In this document: piece after piece, positions 44,767-52,936 of the stretch
Position numbering within the stretch: position 1 is the stretch's first letter
Layout of the letters: the number at the start of each line of letters is the position of its first letter
NCBI GenBank assembly: GCA_944321165.1
Contig: CALUKE010000002.1
Coordinates: forward strand, 310,001-374,000
Length of the DNA stretch: 64,000 nt
From: an uncultured Odoribacter sp.
GTDB taxonomy: Bacteria; Bacteroidota; Bacteroidia; Bacteroidales; Marinifilaceae
Direction: 5' to 3'
The notes under the pieces: generated by a model
The model's input: the letters and a program-made list of their open reading frames with translations, nothing else
Database searches by the model: none
Told to the model about the DNA's origin: nothing
Program-made: the position numbers and the translations under genes

Positions 44767-46899
44767 ATGAAAAAGATTTTCAGTATATTTTGTATGGTAT
44801 GCATGGGAGTCCTGTTTTCCATGGCTCAAAATGGCAGTGACTCTATGTCGAAGGTGAAAGTGAAATTTTTGGATTCTTATGAAGATGCTTTAAAGGAAGC
44901 TGCCGAGACCCAGAAACCGATCTTTTTTAACTGTTTTGCAGATTGGGCGGTTCCCTGTCACTCCATGAACGAAGTGGTTTTTTCCGATGCCGATTTTGCA
45001 CAATGGTTGAATGAGAATTTTGTTTGTCTGTGTTTGAATACGGTCGATACCAAGAATCAATATCTGGTAGAAAAATACAATATCCGTTTTTATGCTCATT
45101 TTTTAATTCTTGATCCACAGGGAAACCTCATCCATCGTATTGTCGGAGGAGAGAAATTACCGGAATTCAAAGATCAGGTGGCCAGAGGACTGGATTCCCA
45201 AAGAACGTTGGTTGGAATGAATCAGCGCTTTGAGGCAGGAGAACGAGATATCGATTTCTTGCGGGATTATATCGATGTGTTGCAGCATGCGAATGAAGGC
45301 GATAAACAGAAAGAAATGGTAAACATCTATGTTTCCAGCATCGATTCTATGGATTTGGTAAAGAAGGAAAACTGGAATATTTTTGGGCAGGTGGTGGAAG
45401 ACATTCATTCGGTGTATTATGATTTTTTATTGCGGCATTTCTCTGATTTTGCCAAGGAAAATGGAGTTGATGACGTAAAACAATTGATTTCGTTTTTGAA
45501 TATTCGGGCGATTTATCCCTATCTGTTTGATTCGAAGGGATATGAAGAACTCGATATCGCAGGGATCGAGAAAGTGATGAATCAATATCTATCTCCGGAT
45601 GATCTTGCCTTTTTGTATTTAACGGCCACCAAAGCCAGAGGAGAGGGGCGCATTTCCGATTTCATAAATTTGTTGAAAGAAATTGGACCTAAATTTCAAC
45701 CGGAAATCTTGCAATATGCCGATTTGGGATTGGTTTCTGTAATTAAAGATCATCCTGAATGGAAAGGACAAATAGAGGCGTATTTACAGGAACGGGCAAA
45801 ATTGGCGGATGTCCCGTCGGTGGCACAGGCCTATAAGGATGCTTTGCTGGAAATAGAGAATGATGGAAAGGGTGTACATTTTGAAGAAGTATCCTTTGCT
45901 GAGGTGCTGGCGAAGGCTAAAGCAGAGAAAAAACTGGTTTTTATGGACTGTTATACTTCTTGGTGTGGACCTTGTAAAATTTTGGCCAAGAGAATATTTC
46001 CCTTAAAGGAAGTTGGAGATTTTTTCAATACACATTTTGTCAATATAAAAATGGATATGGAGAAAGGTGAAGGAATAGAATTGGCAAAACGTTATGAGGT
46101 GCTGGCTTTTCCAACCATGCTGGTGCTGGATTCAGAAGGGAATCTGGTTCACCGTATCATGGGGACACGACCTCCGCAACAGTTGATCGAGCAAATCAAA
46201 CGGGCATTTTCAACGGAAACCGCTTATGTTCCGGTGAAGGAAAAATATGATGCCGGGGATCGAACCCCTCGAGTTGTCATGGAATATTTGCTGAATATGT
46301 CGGCTGCAGGAAATATGAGTGAAGAGGAAGTCGGAAAGATTGCCCGGGAATTTTGGACTTCTTTATCCGATGAACAGAAAATAACAGAAGAAATACTTCC
46401 GTTTTATGAGAACTTTGTTACAGATCCGGAGAATGAAATGGCCCGTTATTTCTTAAAGCATCGGAAAGACTATCAGAATAAGATTGAAGATAAAGCCCGG
46501 GCAGAAAAAGCCTTGTTGCGGATTTATTTTCCATTCTTAATGGAATTTTTGCCGACTCCTGATTTAGGAAATGAAAAATTGCAGACAGTTTTAAAGGATA
46601 TCGAAGAGGCCGGTAGTCTAAAAGATAAATCTACGTTGGGATATTTGGCCTTGGTTATCGAAAATGCGGCAAAACAGGATTGGAAGTCGATCTTTAAAAT
46701 CTATCAGAAAAAGATTGCCAAAATGGATTACAAATTTGGACAGATGAATCTGGATATGTTGTGGAAACGCTTCTGGCCGCTTATTCCGACCAAGATGAAG
46801 GGGGAGGTGATATCTTATTTGGAAGAGGAGGCTGCCAAGACGGTAAAGACCTCTGTCAACAATTATAAGACCTTGTTGAATGGGTTGAAAGCGATGTAA
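44767..46899 (+). CDS. Secreted protein with two thioredoxin-like domains, one inactive
   Basis: Envelope protein of 710 residues with a signal peptide (about 1-20, ending SMAQ). Two thioredoxin-fold domains are visible. The second (about 370-480) is complete: W399-C400-G-P-C403-K and FPTMLVLD with the cis-proline. The first (about 35-135) has W60-A-V-P-C64, so the first cysteine is alanine, and YAHFLILD replaces the cis-proline; it cannot be a normal dithiol oxidoreductase. Both end in the same GNLxHRIxG pattern, suggesting duplication. Helical regions (about 140-365 and 490-710) follow each domain. Last gene of the second uptake operon; it may keep cysteines of substrate or partners reduced or paired (inference). 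Confidence 0.82.
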   Translation: MKKIFSIFCMVCMGVLFSMAQNGSDSMSKVKVKFLDSYEDALKEAAETQKPIFFNCFADWAVPCHSMNEVVFSDADFAQWLNENFVCLCLNTVDTKNQYLVEKYNIRFYAHFLILDPQGNLIHRIVGGEKLPEFKDQVARGLDSQRTLVGMNQRFEAGERDIDFLRDYIDVLQHANEGDKQKEMVNIYVSSIDSMDLVKKENWNIFGQVVEDIHSVYYDFLLRHFSDFAKENGVDDVKQLISFLNIRAIYPYLFDSKGYEELDIAGIEKVMNQYLSPDDLAFLYLTATKARGEGRISDFINLLKEIGPKFQPEILQYADLGLVSVIKDHPEWKGQIEAYLQERAKLADVPSVAQAYKDALLEIENDGKGVHFEEVSFAEVLAKAKAEKKLVFMDCYTSWCGPCKILAKRIFPLKEVGDFFNTHFVNIKMDMEKGEGIELAKRYEVLAFPTMLVLDSEGNLVHRIMGTRPPQQLIEQIKRAFSTETAYVPVKEKYDAGDRTPRVVMEYLLNMSAAGNMSEEEVGKIAREFWTSLSDEQKITEEILPFYENFVTDPENEMARYFLKHRKDYQNKIEDKARAEKALLRIYFPFLMEFLPTPDLGNEKLQTVLKDIEEAGSLKDKSTLGYLALVIENAAKQDWKSIFKIYQKKIAKMDYKFGQMNLDMLWKRFWPLIPTKMKGEVISYLEEEAAKTVKTSVNNYKTLLNGLKAM

Positions 46900-46924
46900 C
46901 CCGATTGTGACTTTTAAACGCTAA

Positions 46925-46963
46925 AATAACGTGTGTCCGGCTCGGCCGATGACACACGTTATT
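46925..46963. terminator. Bidirectional terminator between convergent genes
   Basis: A perfect 13-bp stem, AATAACGTGTGTC (46925-46937) with GACACACGTTATT (46951-46963), around a 13-base G+C-rich loop; ATTTTG follows on the plus strand and TTTTAG on the minus strand. It serves the thioredoxin gene and the minus-strand pump operon, and it contains part of the pump gene's stop codon. Confidence 0.88.
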
Positions 46964-48554
46964 ATTTTGTCTTGTGGCGTACATATTTCCACACTTCAGA
47001 CAGTTTCAGCATCGGAGAGGCTTTGGAAGAGATGAGAGATCGGTAGTCTGACAACAATATGGCAAGCAGAATAACGATGGCGATGATGACGGCATAACCA
47101 TACACTTCTTTCAGGCTTACCAGGAGAATTTGTTTTTGAAATTCATTATATAGGGCAGAGAAAGAATTGGCCAGTGAGTGCATCGAATCGATATAACTGC
47201 CCAACCCGGCGATATTTTCCTGTTTGATATGATTGAAAAGTTGAGTGAGGATGGCAGCGTTTAATGGCCCGCCGAAACTTGTCCGTATAAAACCGATGAC
47301 ACACATGGCTTCGAAATAGTAGGCGAACGTGACACATCCGGCAAGGGCATAGGTGAGGGAAGTATACACAAGGCTTACGCCGGCACCTTTGAACAGCATC
47401 GGCAAATAGAGCATGTATTTCTCGGCAGATGCGTCGATTAAAAAATAAAGCATCACCTGATAGAGAAAGAAGAAGAAAAAACCGGCCAGCACAATGTCTT
47501 TGATGCGCCATTTCCATTGGGTCAGTGCTAAATAAAAGATACCGGTACCAACACCTATGCCGAGAAGAATGCCCCAGTTTAGGTCAGCATTGTGCCGTGC
47601 ATCAAATCCGAGAATGGCTCCTGTAAAAATGTTTTGGATGGAAGTAGCCGTAGCGGACATCAACGTCATACAGCCAAACAATATAAATATAAAAAGCATG
47701 TTGTGTTGGGAAAAGGTTTTCAGGTTTATATAGGGGTGGCGGATGGTCGCTGCCCGCTGCAGGCACAAAACCAGCAGTACGGCGGCGAAGATAATGGCCG
47801 TCTGAATAGGTTTTCCGTCTAGCCAGTCATAGTATTCTCCATAAACACAGATAAATACGATACAGATCAGCCATAGACTCCACAAGATACCGCCTAAGTA
47901 GTCGATTCCTTTGAAAGGTATATACGGACCTTGTCGAAAATTACGTCGCATGCAAAAATAAACCAAGGTGAAAATGAGTATAAACGCCCCGATCGTGAGC
48001 CGGTGCATGGCTTTCCAGTCGAATGCATATATGCTGTATCCGGTCACTATGTTTACGAGTTGTACACTACCCAGGACAAAGGTGAACAGAAAAGGGAAAA
48101 ATACGGCAAAGTCTCTGCGGGGAGTGATTTTGAGCTGTATATTGCTCCAACAGACAAATGTCCCGACTATCTTGAAAAATCCACTGATAAACGAAAGCAA
48201 AACGACGAGGGGGAGAAAATCAGAAATCATGCACAGATAATCGCTGACGATGAAAACCCCGGCAGAAAAGAGAAGCAATTCTCGTGTTGGAAATCTGAAA
48301 AGAATTCTGAACAGTAAGGGAAAAGCTATTGTCAAACCGGTCATGGAGGCATAACCGGCCATCAGGATATCTTCGTTGATCCAGGAGAGGCTTCCGGACA
48401 TTTCCGATACGGCGGACATATAAACGCCACCTGAAAACATATATACAATGATGATCAGCAAAAACAACGGAAAACGCAGGAATGGGGGAACGAAATCCTT
48501 CCATACCATGATACGTCTTGCGGCAGCTATTTCTTCGGGTGATGGTGTTTCCAT
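46962..48554 (-). CDS. MFS efflux transporter, EmrB/DHA2-like
   Basis: Inner-membrane drug/solute exporter of 530 residues with about 14 membrane helices, the DHA2 layout (for example FLRFPLFLLIIIVYMFSGGVYM near the start and YGYAVIIAIVILLAILLSDY near the end). It lies directly after genes for an HlyD-type adaptor and a TolC-type channel, so the three should form a tripartite pump across both membranes. Classic MFS motif A is weak, which is usual for this Bacteroidetes branch. It is the last gene of the operon and ends in the shared terminator. Confidence 0.88.
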   Translation of the reverse strand: METPSPEEIAAARRIMVWKDFVPPFLRFPLFLLIIIVYMFSGGVYMSAVSEMSGSLSWINEDILMAGYASMTGLTIAFPLLFRILFRFPTRELLLFSAGVFIVSDYLCMISDFLPLVVLLSFISGFFKIVGTFVCWSNIQLKITPRRDFAVFFPFLFTFVLGSVQLVNIVTGYSIYAFDWKAMHRLTIGAFILIFTLVYFCMRRNFRQGPYIPFKGIDYLGGILWSLWLICIVFICVYGEYYDWLDGKPIQTAIIFAAVLLVLCLQRAATIRHPYINLKTFSQHNMLFIFILFGCMTLMSATATSIQNIFTGAILGFDARHNADLNWGILLGIGVGTGIFYLALTQWKWRIKDIVLAGFFFFFLYQVMLYFLIDASAEKYMLYLPMLFKGAGVSLVYTSLTYALAGCVTFAYYFEAMCVIGFIRTSFGGPLNAAILTQLFNHIKQENIAGLGSYIDSMHSLANSFSALYNEFQKQILLVSLKEVYGYAVIIAIVILLAILLSDYRSLISSKASPMLKLSEVWKYVRHKTK

Positions 48555-48559
48555 AGGCG

Positions 48560-49594
48560 TTAATAATTGACTTCACACTCTACATTCATGCCGGAACGCA
48601 ACCGATTCATATTTTCCGGGCTGTTTTGGTCGGTAAAAATGATTTTGATCGGAATGCGCTGTTCCACCTTTACGAAATTACCGGCCGAATTATCCTGAGG
48701 AATAATGGAATACTGGGCTCCGGTTGCTTTGGAAAGGGCTGCTACCTTGCCATAATATTTTATGTCAGGAATGGCATCGACTGTGATGCTGACCGGCAAG
48801 CCTTCGCTGATGTTGGCGGTCTGTGTCTCTTTGTAATTAGCGATGATCCATACCTGTCGGTCTTCAACCAGCGACAGCAAAGTCTGACCCGGTTGTATCA
48901 ACTGTCCTTCCTGTATCGCTTTGCGGGATGTCACTCCATCGCACGGGGCAACGATTACGGTGTAGGACAGATTGAGTTCTGCCAGGTTGTGTGCGGCTTT
49001 GGCGACTTCGATATTGGTCTGATTCTGTTCCAGGCGTTGAGTCTGTTCGTCTTTCACCAGAGAAGTACTTTTTTTCTGCCGTACGAGCATGTCGTATTTT
49101 GCTTTTGTCGCCTCGTAATCAGCCTTGGCATTATCGTATTGTTGTCGGGTTACAGCGTTTTGGACATATAATTGCTCATAACGGTGAAAATCTGTCTCGG
49201 CCTGGGATAATCGGATGCGGAGTTCTTCAATATTTGCATCTGAAACCGTGAGATTGTTTGCTGTTGTGGAAATGACGGTTTCCATGGCAGTGTTTTCCAT
49301 GAGTGTCTTCTGGTAGTAGGCTTTGGCTTGCACTACTTTCAGTTTGTACTCGGCACTTTCGATGATTACGAGTGTGTCGCCTTTGTGAACAAATTGGAAA
49401 TCATCGAAACAGACTTTCTGAATGAAACCTTGAACTCTGGAGTTGATGGGTATGATATTTCGTCTGATCTGTGCATTGTCAGTATATTCGACACGACCGA
49501 AATGGAGAAACTTGGAGCATACCCAAAGTAAACCGCTGAGAATTATTGCGATGACAACAATGTTTCGCAATATTATTTTGTTTTTCTTATTCAT
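48560..49594 (-). CDS. HlyD/EmrA-family membrane fusion protein
   Basis: Periplasmic adaptor joining the MFS pump to the outer-membrane channel. The 344 residues have an N-terminal membrane anchor (about 9-28, IVVIAIILSGLLWVCSKFL), a split biotinyl-lipoyl-like domain (NSRVQGFIQKVCFDDFQFVHKGD about 48-70; LSYTVIVAPCDGVTSRK about 209-225), a long helical hairpin (about 80-205) and a beta-barrel part (SLVEDRQVWIIANYKETQ). Five bases separate it from the pump gene. Confidence 0.93.
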   Translation of the reverse strand: MNKKNKIILRNIVVIAIILSGLLWVCSKFLHFGRVEYTDNAQIRRNIIPINSRVQGFIQKVCFDDFQFVHKGDTLVIIESAEYKLKVVQAKAYYQKTLMENTAMETVISTTANNLTVSDANIEELRIRLSQAETDFHRYEQLYVQNAVTRQQYDNAKADYEATKAKYDMLVRQKKSTSLVKDEQTQRLEQNQTNIEVAKAAHNLAELNLSYTVIVAPCDGVTSRKAIQEGQLIQPGQTLLSLVEDRQVWIIANYKETQTANISEGLPVSITVDAIPDIKYYGKVAALSKATGAQYSIIPQDNSAGNFVKVEQRIPIKIIFTDQNSPENMNRLRSGMNVECEVNY

Positions 49595-49601
49595 GGTGAT
49601 A

Positions 49602-50933
49602 TCAGTTGTTTATGGCATTAAGCGTTCCTGTAGTGTAAAGTAGTTTATAATAATTGTAAATGACATTTATTTGTGCGTTTACATATTGGACTTTGGCGGA
49701 TAACCGGAGATTGTCCGCATCTACCAGGTCTGTTACAAGCACGAGGTCATTGGCATATCGGTTGGCTGTGACTTCATAATTTTCGCAGGCAAGTTGTAAG
49801 CTTTTTTCCTGTGTCTTTAACAGTTCGAACGAATCCAGGTAACGGATGTAGGCTTCCCGTACATTTAGACTTACATTCTCTTCGAATGAATCGAGTTCAC
49901 TGTTGGATTGTTGGATGGAGGTGTGTAAGCGTGACAGGTTTTTAGCCGTTTTGTACAGATTGCCGATATTGTATTTTAGTCCTACGCCAATATACCAGGT
50001 ATTGATGTTATTGTTGAGGGTAGGGATTTCATAGGTGATTGGTCCTTTGAGGTTATCGCCGGCGATGAAGCTGATCTGGGGCATGTATTCGGATTTGACT
50101 ATTTTCTCTTTTTTGGTCAGCATATCGAGTGTGAGACGATGTTTGTTCAAAAGCGGAGAATTTTGAAAAGCCAAGTCCTGAAATTCCATTTCCCGGGGTT
50201 TCGGCATCTGACGGCAGAGTAAAGTGGTATCGGGATAAATCTCGGTTTGAGGCGGTAAATCAAGCAAGGTGACGATTTTATCGTTATAGATACGAATGGA
50301 ACTTGTCAATTCGGTTCGTTGATATTGGAGATTCTGATATTGTACCTCGTAGCGTGTTATATCGTTGTCCAACGCGATGCCGGCTGCTTCCCGGGCATGC
50401 ATGTCGTGTATGACCTGTTTGGTCTGTTCGATGTTCCTGTCGTATACGCTCAGAAGATTCCGGTATTTATACAGATCGAGATAATAACCGGCCATCAGAA
50501 AATAGATTTCTTGTCGGTGGGCCGAGAGGTCCCATTCCGTGATTCTTTTCTGTATTTCGAGAGCCTGAATGTTGTTGCGTATGGCCCCTCCCGTAAAAAT
50601 AACCTGAGAAGCTTCGAGGGTGAAATTATTTCCGAAATGGGGGGAGGCGTATGACTGCCCATTTGAGAAATCACGGTCTGCTACCCACGCATTTCCATTG
50701 TATGTAGCGGAGGCAGAAAAATCGATATTCGGAAGATAGGCATTTTTGGCAACGGAAATGTCTTTGTCGGCTCCGGTGACGGCCAATTCAAAGATTTTTA
50801 TGGTTTTACTCATGGAATCTGCCAAGGTGAACAGTTCGTTCAAATCCATGACTCGTTTGACGGGTTGAGCCGATGTGGAGAAAACGTAGAATAGCAAACT
50901 GCTTATAATGATATAGTGGGTGGCGTATTTCAT
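49602..50933 (-). CDS. TolC-family outer membrane efflux protein
   Basis: Outer-membrane channel of the tripartite pump, first gene of the operon. The 443 residues have a signal peptide (about 1-22, STSAQ), two internally related OEP halves (about 25-225 and 235-440) and long amphipathic helices, with DLNELFTLADSMSK, AKNAYLPNIDFSASATYNG and VKSEYMPQISFIAGDNL as typical pieces. Its upstream region contains a copy of the palindrome AATAGCAACTATT, also found before the MarR gene, which suggests repression by MarR. Confidence 0.92.
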   Translation of the reverse strand: MKYATHYIIISSLLFYVFSTSAQPVKRVMDLNELFTLADSMSKTIKIFELAVTGADKDISVAKNAYLPNIDFSASATYNGNAWVADRDFSNGQSYASPHFGNNFTLEASQVIFTGGAIRNNIQALEIQKRITEWDLSAHRQEIYFLMAGYYLDLYKYRNLLSVYDRNIEQTKQVIHDMHAREAAGIALDNDITRYEVQYQNLQYQRTELTSSIRIYNDKIVTLLDLPPQTEIYPDTTLLCRQMPKPREMEFQDLAFQNSPLLNKHRLTLDMLTKKEKIVKSEYMPQISFIAGDNLKGPITYEIPTLNNNINTWYIGVGLKYNIGNLYKTAKNLSRLHTSIQQSNSELDSFEENVSLNVREAYIRYLDSFELLKTQEKSLQLACENYEVTANRYANDLVLVTDLVDADNLRLSAKVQYVNAQINVIYNYYKLLYTTGTLNAINN

Positions 50934-50964
50934 AGTATATTTGTTGATAATATAAATTGTTTAT

Positions 50965-50977
50965 AATAGCAACTATT
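50965..50977. promoter_or_regulatory. Candidate MarR operator, copy 1 (before the efflux operon)
   Basis: AATAGCAACTATT is an AATAG-N3-CTATT palindrome, 31 bases before the TolC-family start. The same 13 bases in the opposite orientation lie before marR at 51464-51476, and flanking bases also match. MarR proteins bind short palindromes of this size as dimers. Confidence 0.68.
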
Positions 50978-50990
50978 TGGATAAAAAAGA

Positions 50991-51419
50991 TTAGACACTG
51001 TTCGCCTTTTGGGAAATTTCTTCAATGACTTCAAAAAATATACGCACTTTTTCTGCGGGTATGTCTTTCAGCAACTCATTGGAAAGCCTTTTTTCTATTT
51101 CCTGGTATTGGGAAACGACTTCACTGCCTTTATCGGTGATGCTCAGCAAATTTTCTCTTCTGTCTTCCGGATTGACGGTACGTTTGGCCAATCCCTTTTC
51201 CTCCAAGGAATCGATCATACGCATTACGACAGACTTGTTCTTGCCCGTAGCAATTGCGATGTTTTGTATGATCTGGTCTGTCCGGGCCTTGATCATATTC
51301 AAGAGAATGAATTCTTCTACGGTCATTTTCACCTCTGCTTCCTGTGTATATCGTTGTTTCATCAGTCGGTGCAGTTTATTGCGCAATTTGCCGACCGTCG
51401 TTCCTAATAGTTCGTTCAT
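50991..51419 (-). CDS. MarR-family transcriptional regulator
   Basis: Probable ligand-responsive repressor of the adjacent efflux operon. The 142 residues form a winged-helix DNA-binding domain: TVEEFILLNMIKAR (about 34-47), recognition-helix region IAIATGKNKSVVMRMIDSLEEKGLAKR (about 55-81, seen in parts) and wing NPEDRRENLLSITDKG (about 83-98), with flanking dimerisation helices. I use ATG 51419; a GTG one codon earlier is possible. A perfect minus-strand -7 box TACCTTTG (51442-51449) precedes it, and a palindrome overlaps the -33 region. Confidence 0.93.
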   Translation of the reverse strand: MNELLGTTVGKLRNKLHRLMKQRYTQEAEVKMTVEEFILLNMIKARTDQIIQNIAIATGKNKSVVMRMIDSLEEKGLAKRTVNPEDRRENLLSITDKGSEVVSQYQEIEKRLSNELLKDIPAEKVRIFFEVIEEISQKANSV

Positions 51420-51441
51420 CACTTATTATCTTATTTTGCTG

Positions 51442-51449
51442 CAAAGGTA
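51442..51449 (-). promoter_or_regulatory. -7 box of marR (TACCTTTG, minus strand)
   Basis: Perfect TAnnTTTG match read on the minus strand. The expected -33 position, about 20 bases upstream (near 51470), falls inside the palindrome 51464-51476, so binding there would block RNA polymerase. Confidence 0.65.
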
Positions 51450-51463
51450 ATATTATATTTTTA

Positions 51464-51476
51464 AATAGTTGCTATT
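51464..51476. promoter_or_regulatory. Candidate MarR operator, copy 2 (autoregulation)
   Basis: AATAGTTGCTATT, an AATAG-N3-CTATT palindrome and the exact reverse complement of the copy at 50965-50977. It overlaps the -33 region of marR and the last codons of the MATE gene. Confidence 0.7.
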
Positions 51477-52809
51477 GTCTACTATTTTTTCGATAATACC
51501 AGACTCCTATGATGTCGGCCAATGCCCAGCCGATGGGGACAGACCACCAGATGCCTGTATATCCGATGGCAGGAATCGACGCGAGAATATAGGCCAGCAA
51601 TACGCGGGTACCCAGCGAGACGACAGTCAGAACGACTGACATGGCAGGCATTGCTATCGCGCGGTAGAAACCGTATAACAGGAAAAGATAGCCGATTCCG
51701 ATATAAAAACTGCCTTCTATTCGTAAGTATTGTACACCAATGGCAATAATTTCCGTTTCGCTCGAACTAACAAAAAGCGACATCAGTTGTGGAGCGAGGC
51801 AGAATACCAGGGCAGAGATCAGTAAGGCAAACAGAGTCGTTGTCCATACGGCACTGCGAATGCCTCGTCGGATACGATCTGTCTGACCTGCTCCGAAATT
51901 TTGAGCGATAAATGTGGAAAAGGCATTGCCGAAGTCTTGGACCGGCATGTATGCGAAGGAATCGATCTTCACGGCAGCTGCAAAGGCTGCCATCACGGCC
52001 GTACCGAAACTGTTTACCAGTCCCTGCACCATCAGAATGCCGAAATTCATGACTGATTGTTGTATACAGGTCAGAAAAGAATAAGAAGCTACCCGTTTCA
52101 TGGAATGAGAGCTGACGGTACAGTCCGTTCGTTTCAAGCAAAGCTCCGGGAAATGGCGGTGTGTATAGATACATAAGCCTGTGCTTCCGACAGTTTGGGA
52201 TATGACCGTTGCCAGTGCCGCACCTTCCACTCCCAGATGAAATCCAACCATCAATACAAGGTCGAGAATGATATTGAGTACTACGGATACCATCAGAAAG
52301 GTTAGTGGCACTGTCGAATTACCGATGGCACGAAGCAGGAAGGCATAGAAGTTATATATACTGACCGGAATCATGCCCAGAAATACAATGAACAGATAAT
52401 TATGCACCATTTGTTGCAATTCGGAGGGTATCTGCAAAAGGCGAACTACCGGTGTCAGGAAAACAAGTGAACATATATTCAGCAATATCGTGACACCTCC
52501 CACCACCAATAGGGAAGAAAAGATACTTTGCCGCATTTCCTTCAAAGCACGTGCGCCGTACTGTATGGAAAAAACAGCGCTGCATCCCATGCTCAATCCA
52601 ATGAATACAGAGGTCAAAAATACAATGAGTGCATACGACGATCCTACTGCAGCCAAAGCCTCCGTTCCCAGCACACGCCCAACGATCAGGGTATCGGCAA
52701 TGTTATAACATTGCTGCAACAGATTGCCCAGCATCAGCGGAAAAGCAAAACGGAGCATCTTACCTGTTATGCTTCCTGTCACCAAATCCTCTTTACCTCG
52801 GTTTGCCAT
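51472..52809 (-). CDS. MATE-family efflux transporter
   Basis: Inner-membrane cation-coupled multidrug antiporter. The 445 residues have 12 membrane helices in two similar halves, beginning with LVTGSITGKMLRFAFPLMLGNLLQQCYNIADTLIVGRVLG (in parts, about 8-47), a MATE N-terminal signature; AFSTFIAQNFGAGQTDRIRRG (about 283-303) is the second-half counterpart. Length is typical. It lies on the same strand upstream of marR; its 3' end overlaps the marR operator, so marR has its own promoter. Confidence 0.94.
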   Translation of the reverse strand: MANRGKEDLVTGSITGKMLRFAFPLMLGNLLQQCYNIADTLIVGRVLGTEALAAVGSSYALIVFLTSVFIGLSMGCSAVFSIQYGARALKEMRQSIFSSLLVVGGVTILLNICSLVFLTPVVRLLQIPSELQQMVHNYLFIVFLGMIPVSIYNFYAFLLRAIGNSTVPLTFLMVSVVLNIILDLVLMVGFHLGVEGAALATVISQTVGSTGLCIYTHRHFPELCLKRTDCTVSSHSMKRVASYSFLTCIQQSVMNFGILMVQGLVNSFGTAVMAAFAAAVKIDSFAYMPVQDFGNAFSTFIAQNFGAGQTDRIRRGIRSAVWTTTLFALLISALVFCLAPQLMSLFVSSSETEIIAIGVQYLRIEGSFYIGIGYLFLLYGFYRAIAMPAMSVVLTVVSLGTRVLLAYILASIPAIGYTGIWWSVPIGWALADIIGVWYYRKNSRQ

Positions 52810-52865
52810 TTTTTCATTTTCGAGAATTCAGTGCAAAATAAGTAGATTTTTATTTATAAATCCAC

Positions 52866-52873
52866 TATATTTG
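52866..52873 (+). promoter_or_regulatory. -7 box before the ATPase gene (TATATTTG)
   Basis: Perfect TAnnTTTG match. Transcription would start near 52880, at the first base of the stem-loop described next. No good -33 TTTG lies at the normal distance. Confidence 0.6.
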
Positions 52874-52879
52874 CAGTAT

Positions 52880-52910
52880 CGAAATGGCTGTTTCCGAAAC
52901 AGCCATTTCG
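52880..52910 (+). other. Perfect inverted repeat at the 5' end of the ATPase transcript
   Basis: CGAAATGGCTGTTTC (52880-52894) and GAAACAGCCATTTCG (52896-52910) are exact reverse complements around one base, giving a 13-15 bp stem with a three-base loop CCG in RNA. It begins at the predicted transcription start and ends 26 bases before the ATG. It could be a repressor operator, an mRNA-stabilising cap hairpin or a terminator used as an attenuator, but no T run follows. Confidence 0.7.
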
Positions 52911-52936
52911 GAAATTGAAATAAAAGGAATAGGGGT

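Noticed and set aside
47931..48317. Plus-strand open frame of 128 codons opposite the MFS pump gene
   Set aside because: It lies fully within a well-supported membrane transporter gene and encodes a highly charged shadow sequence.
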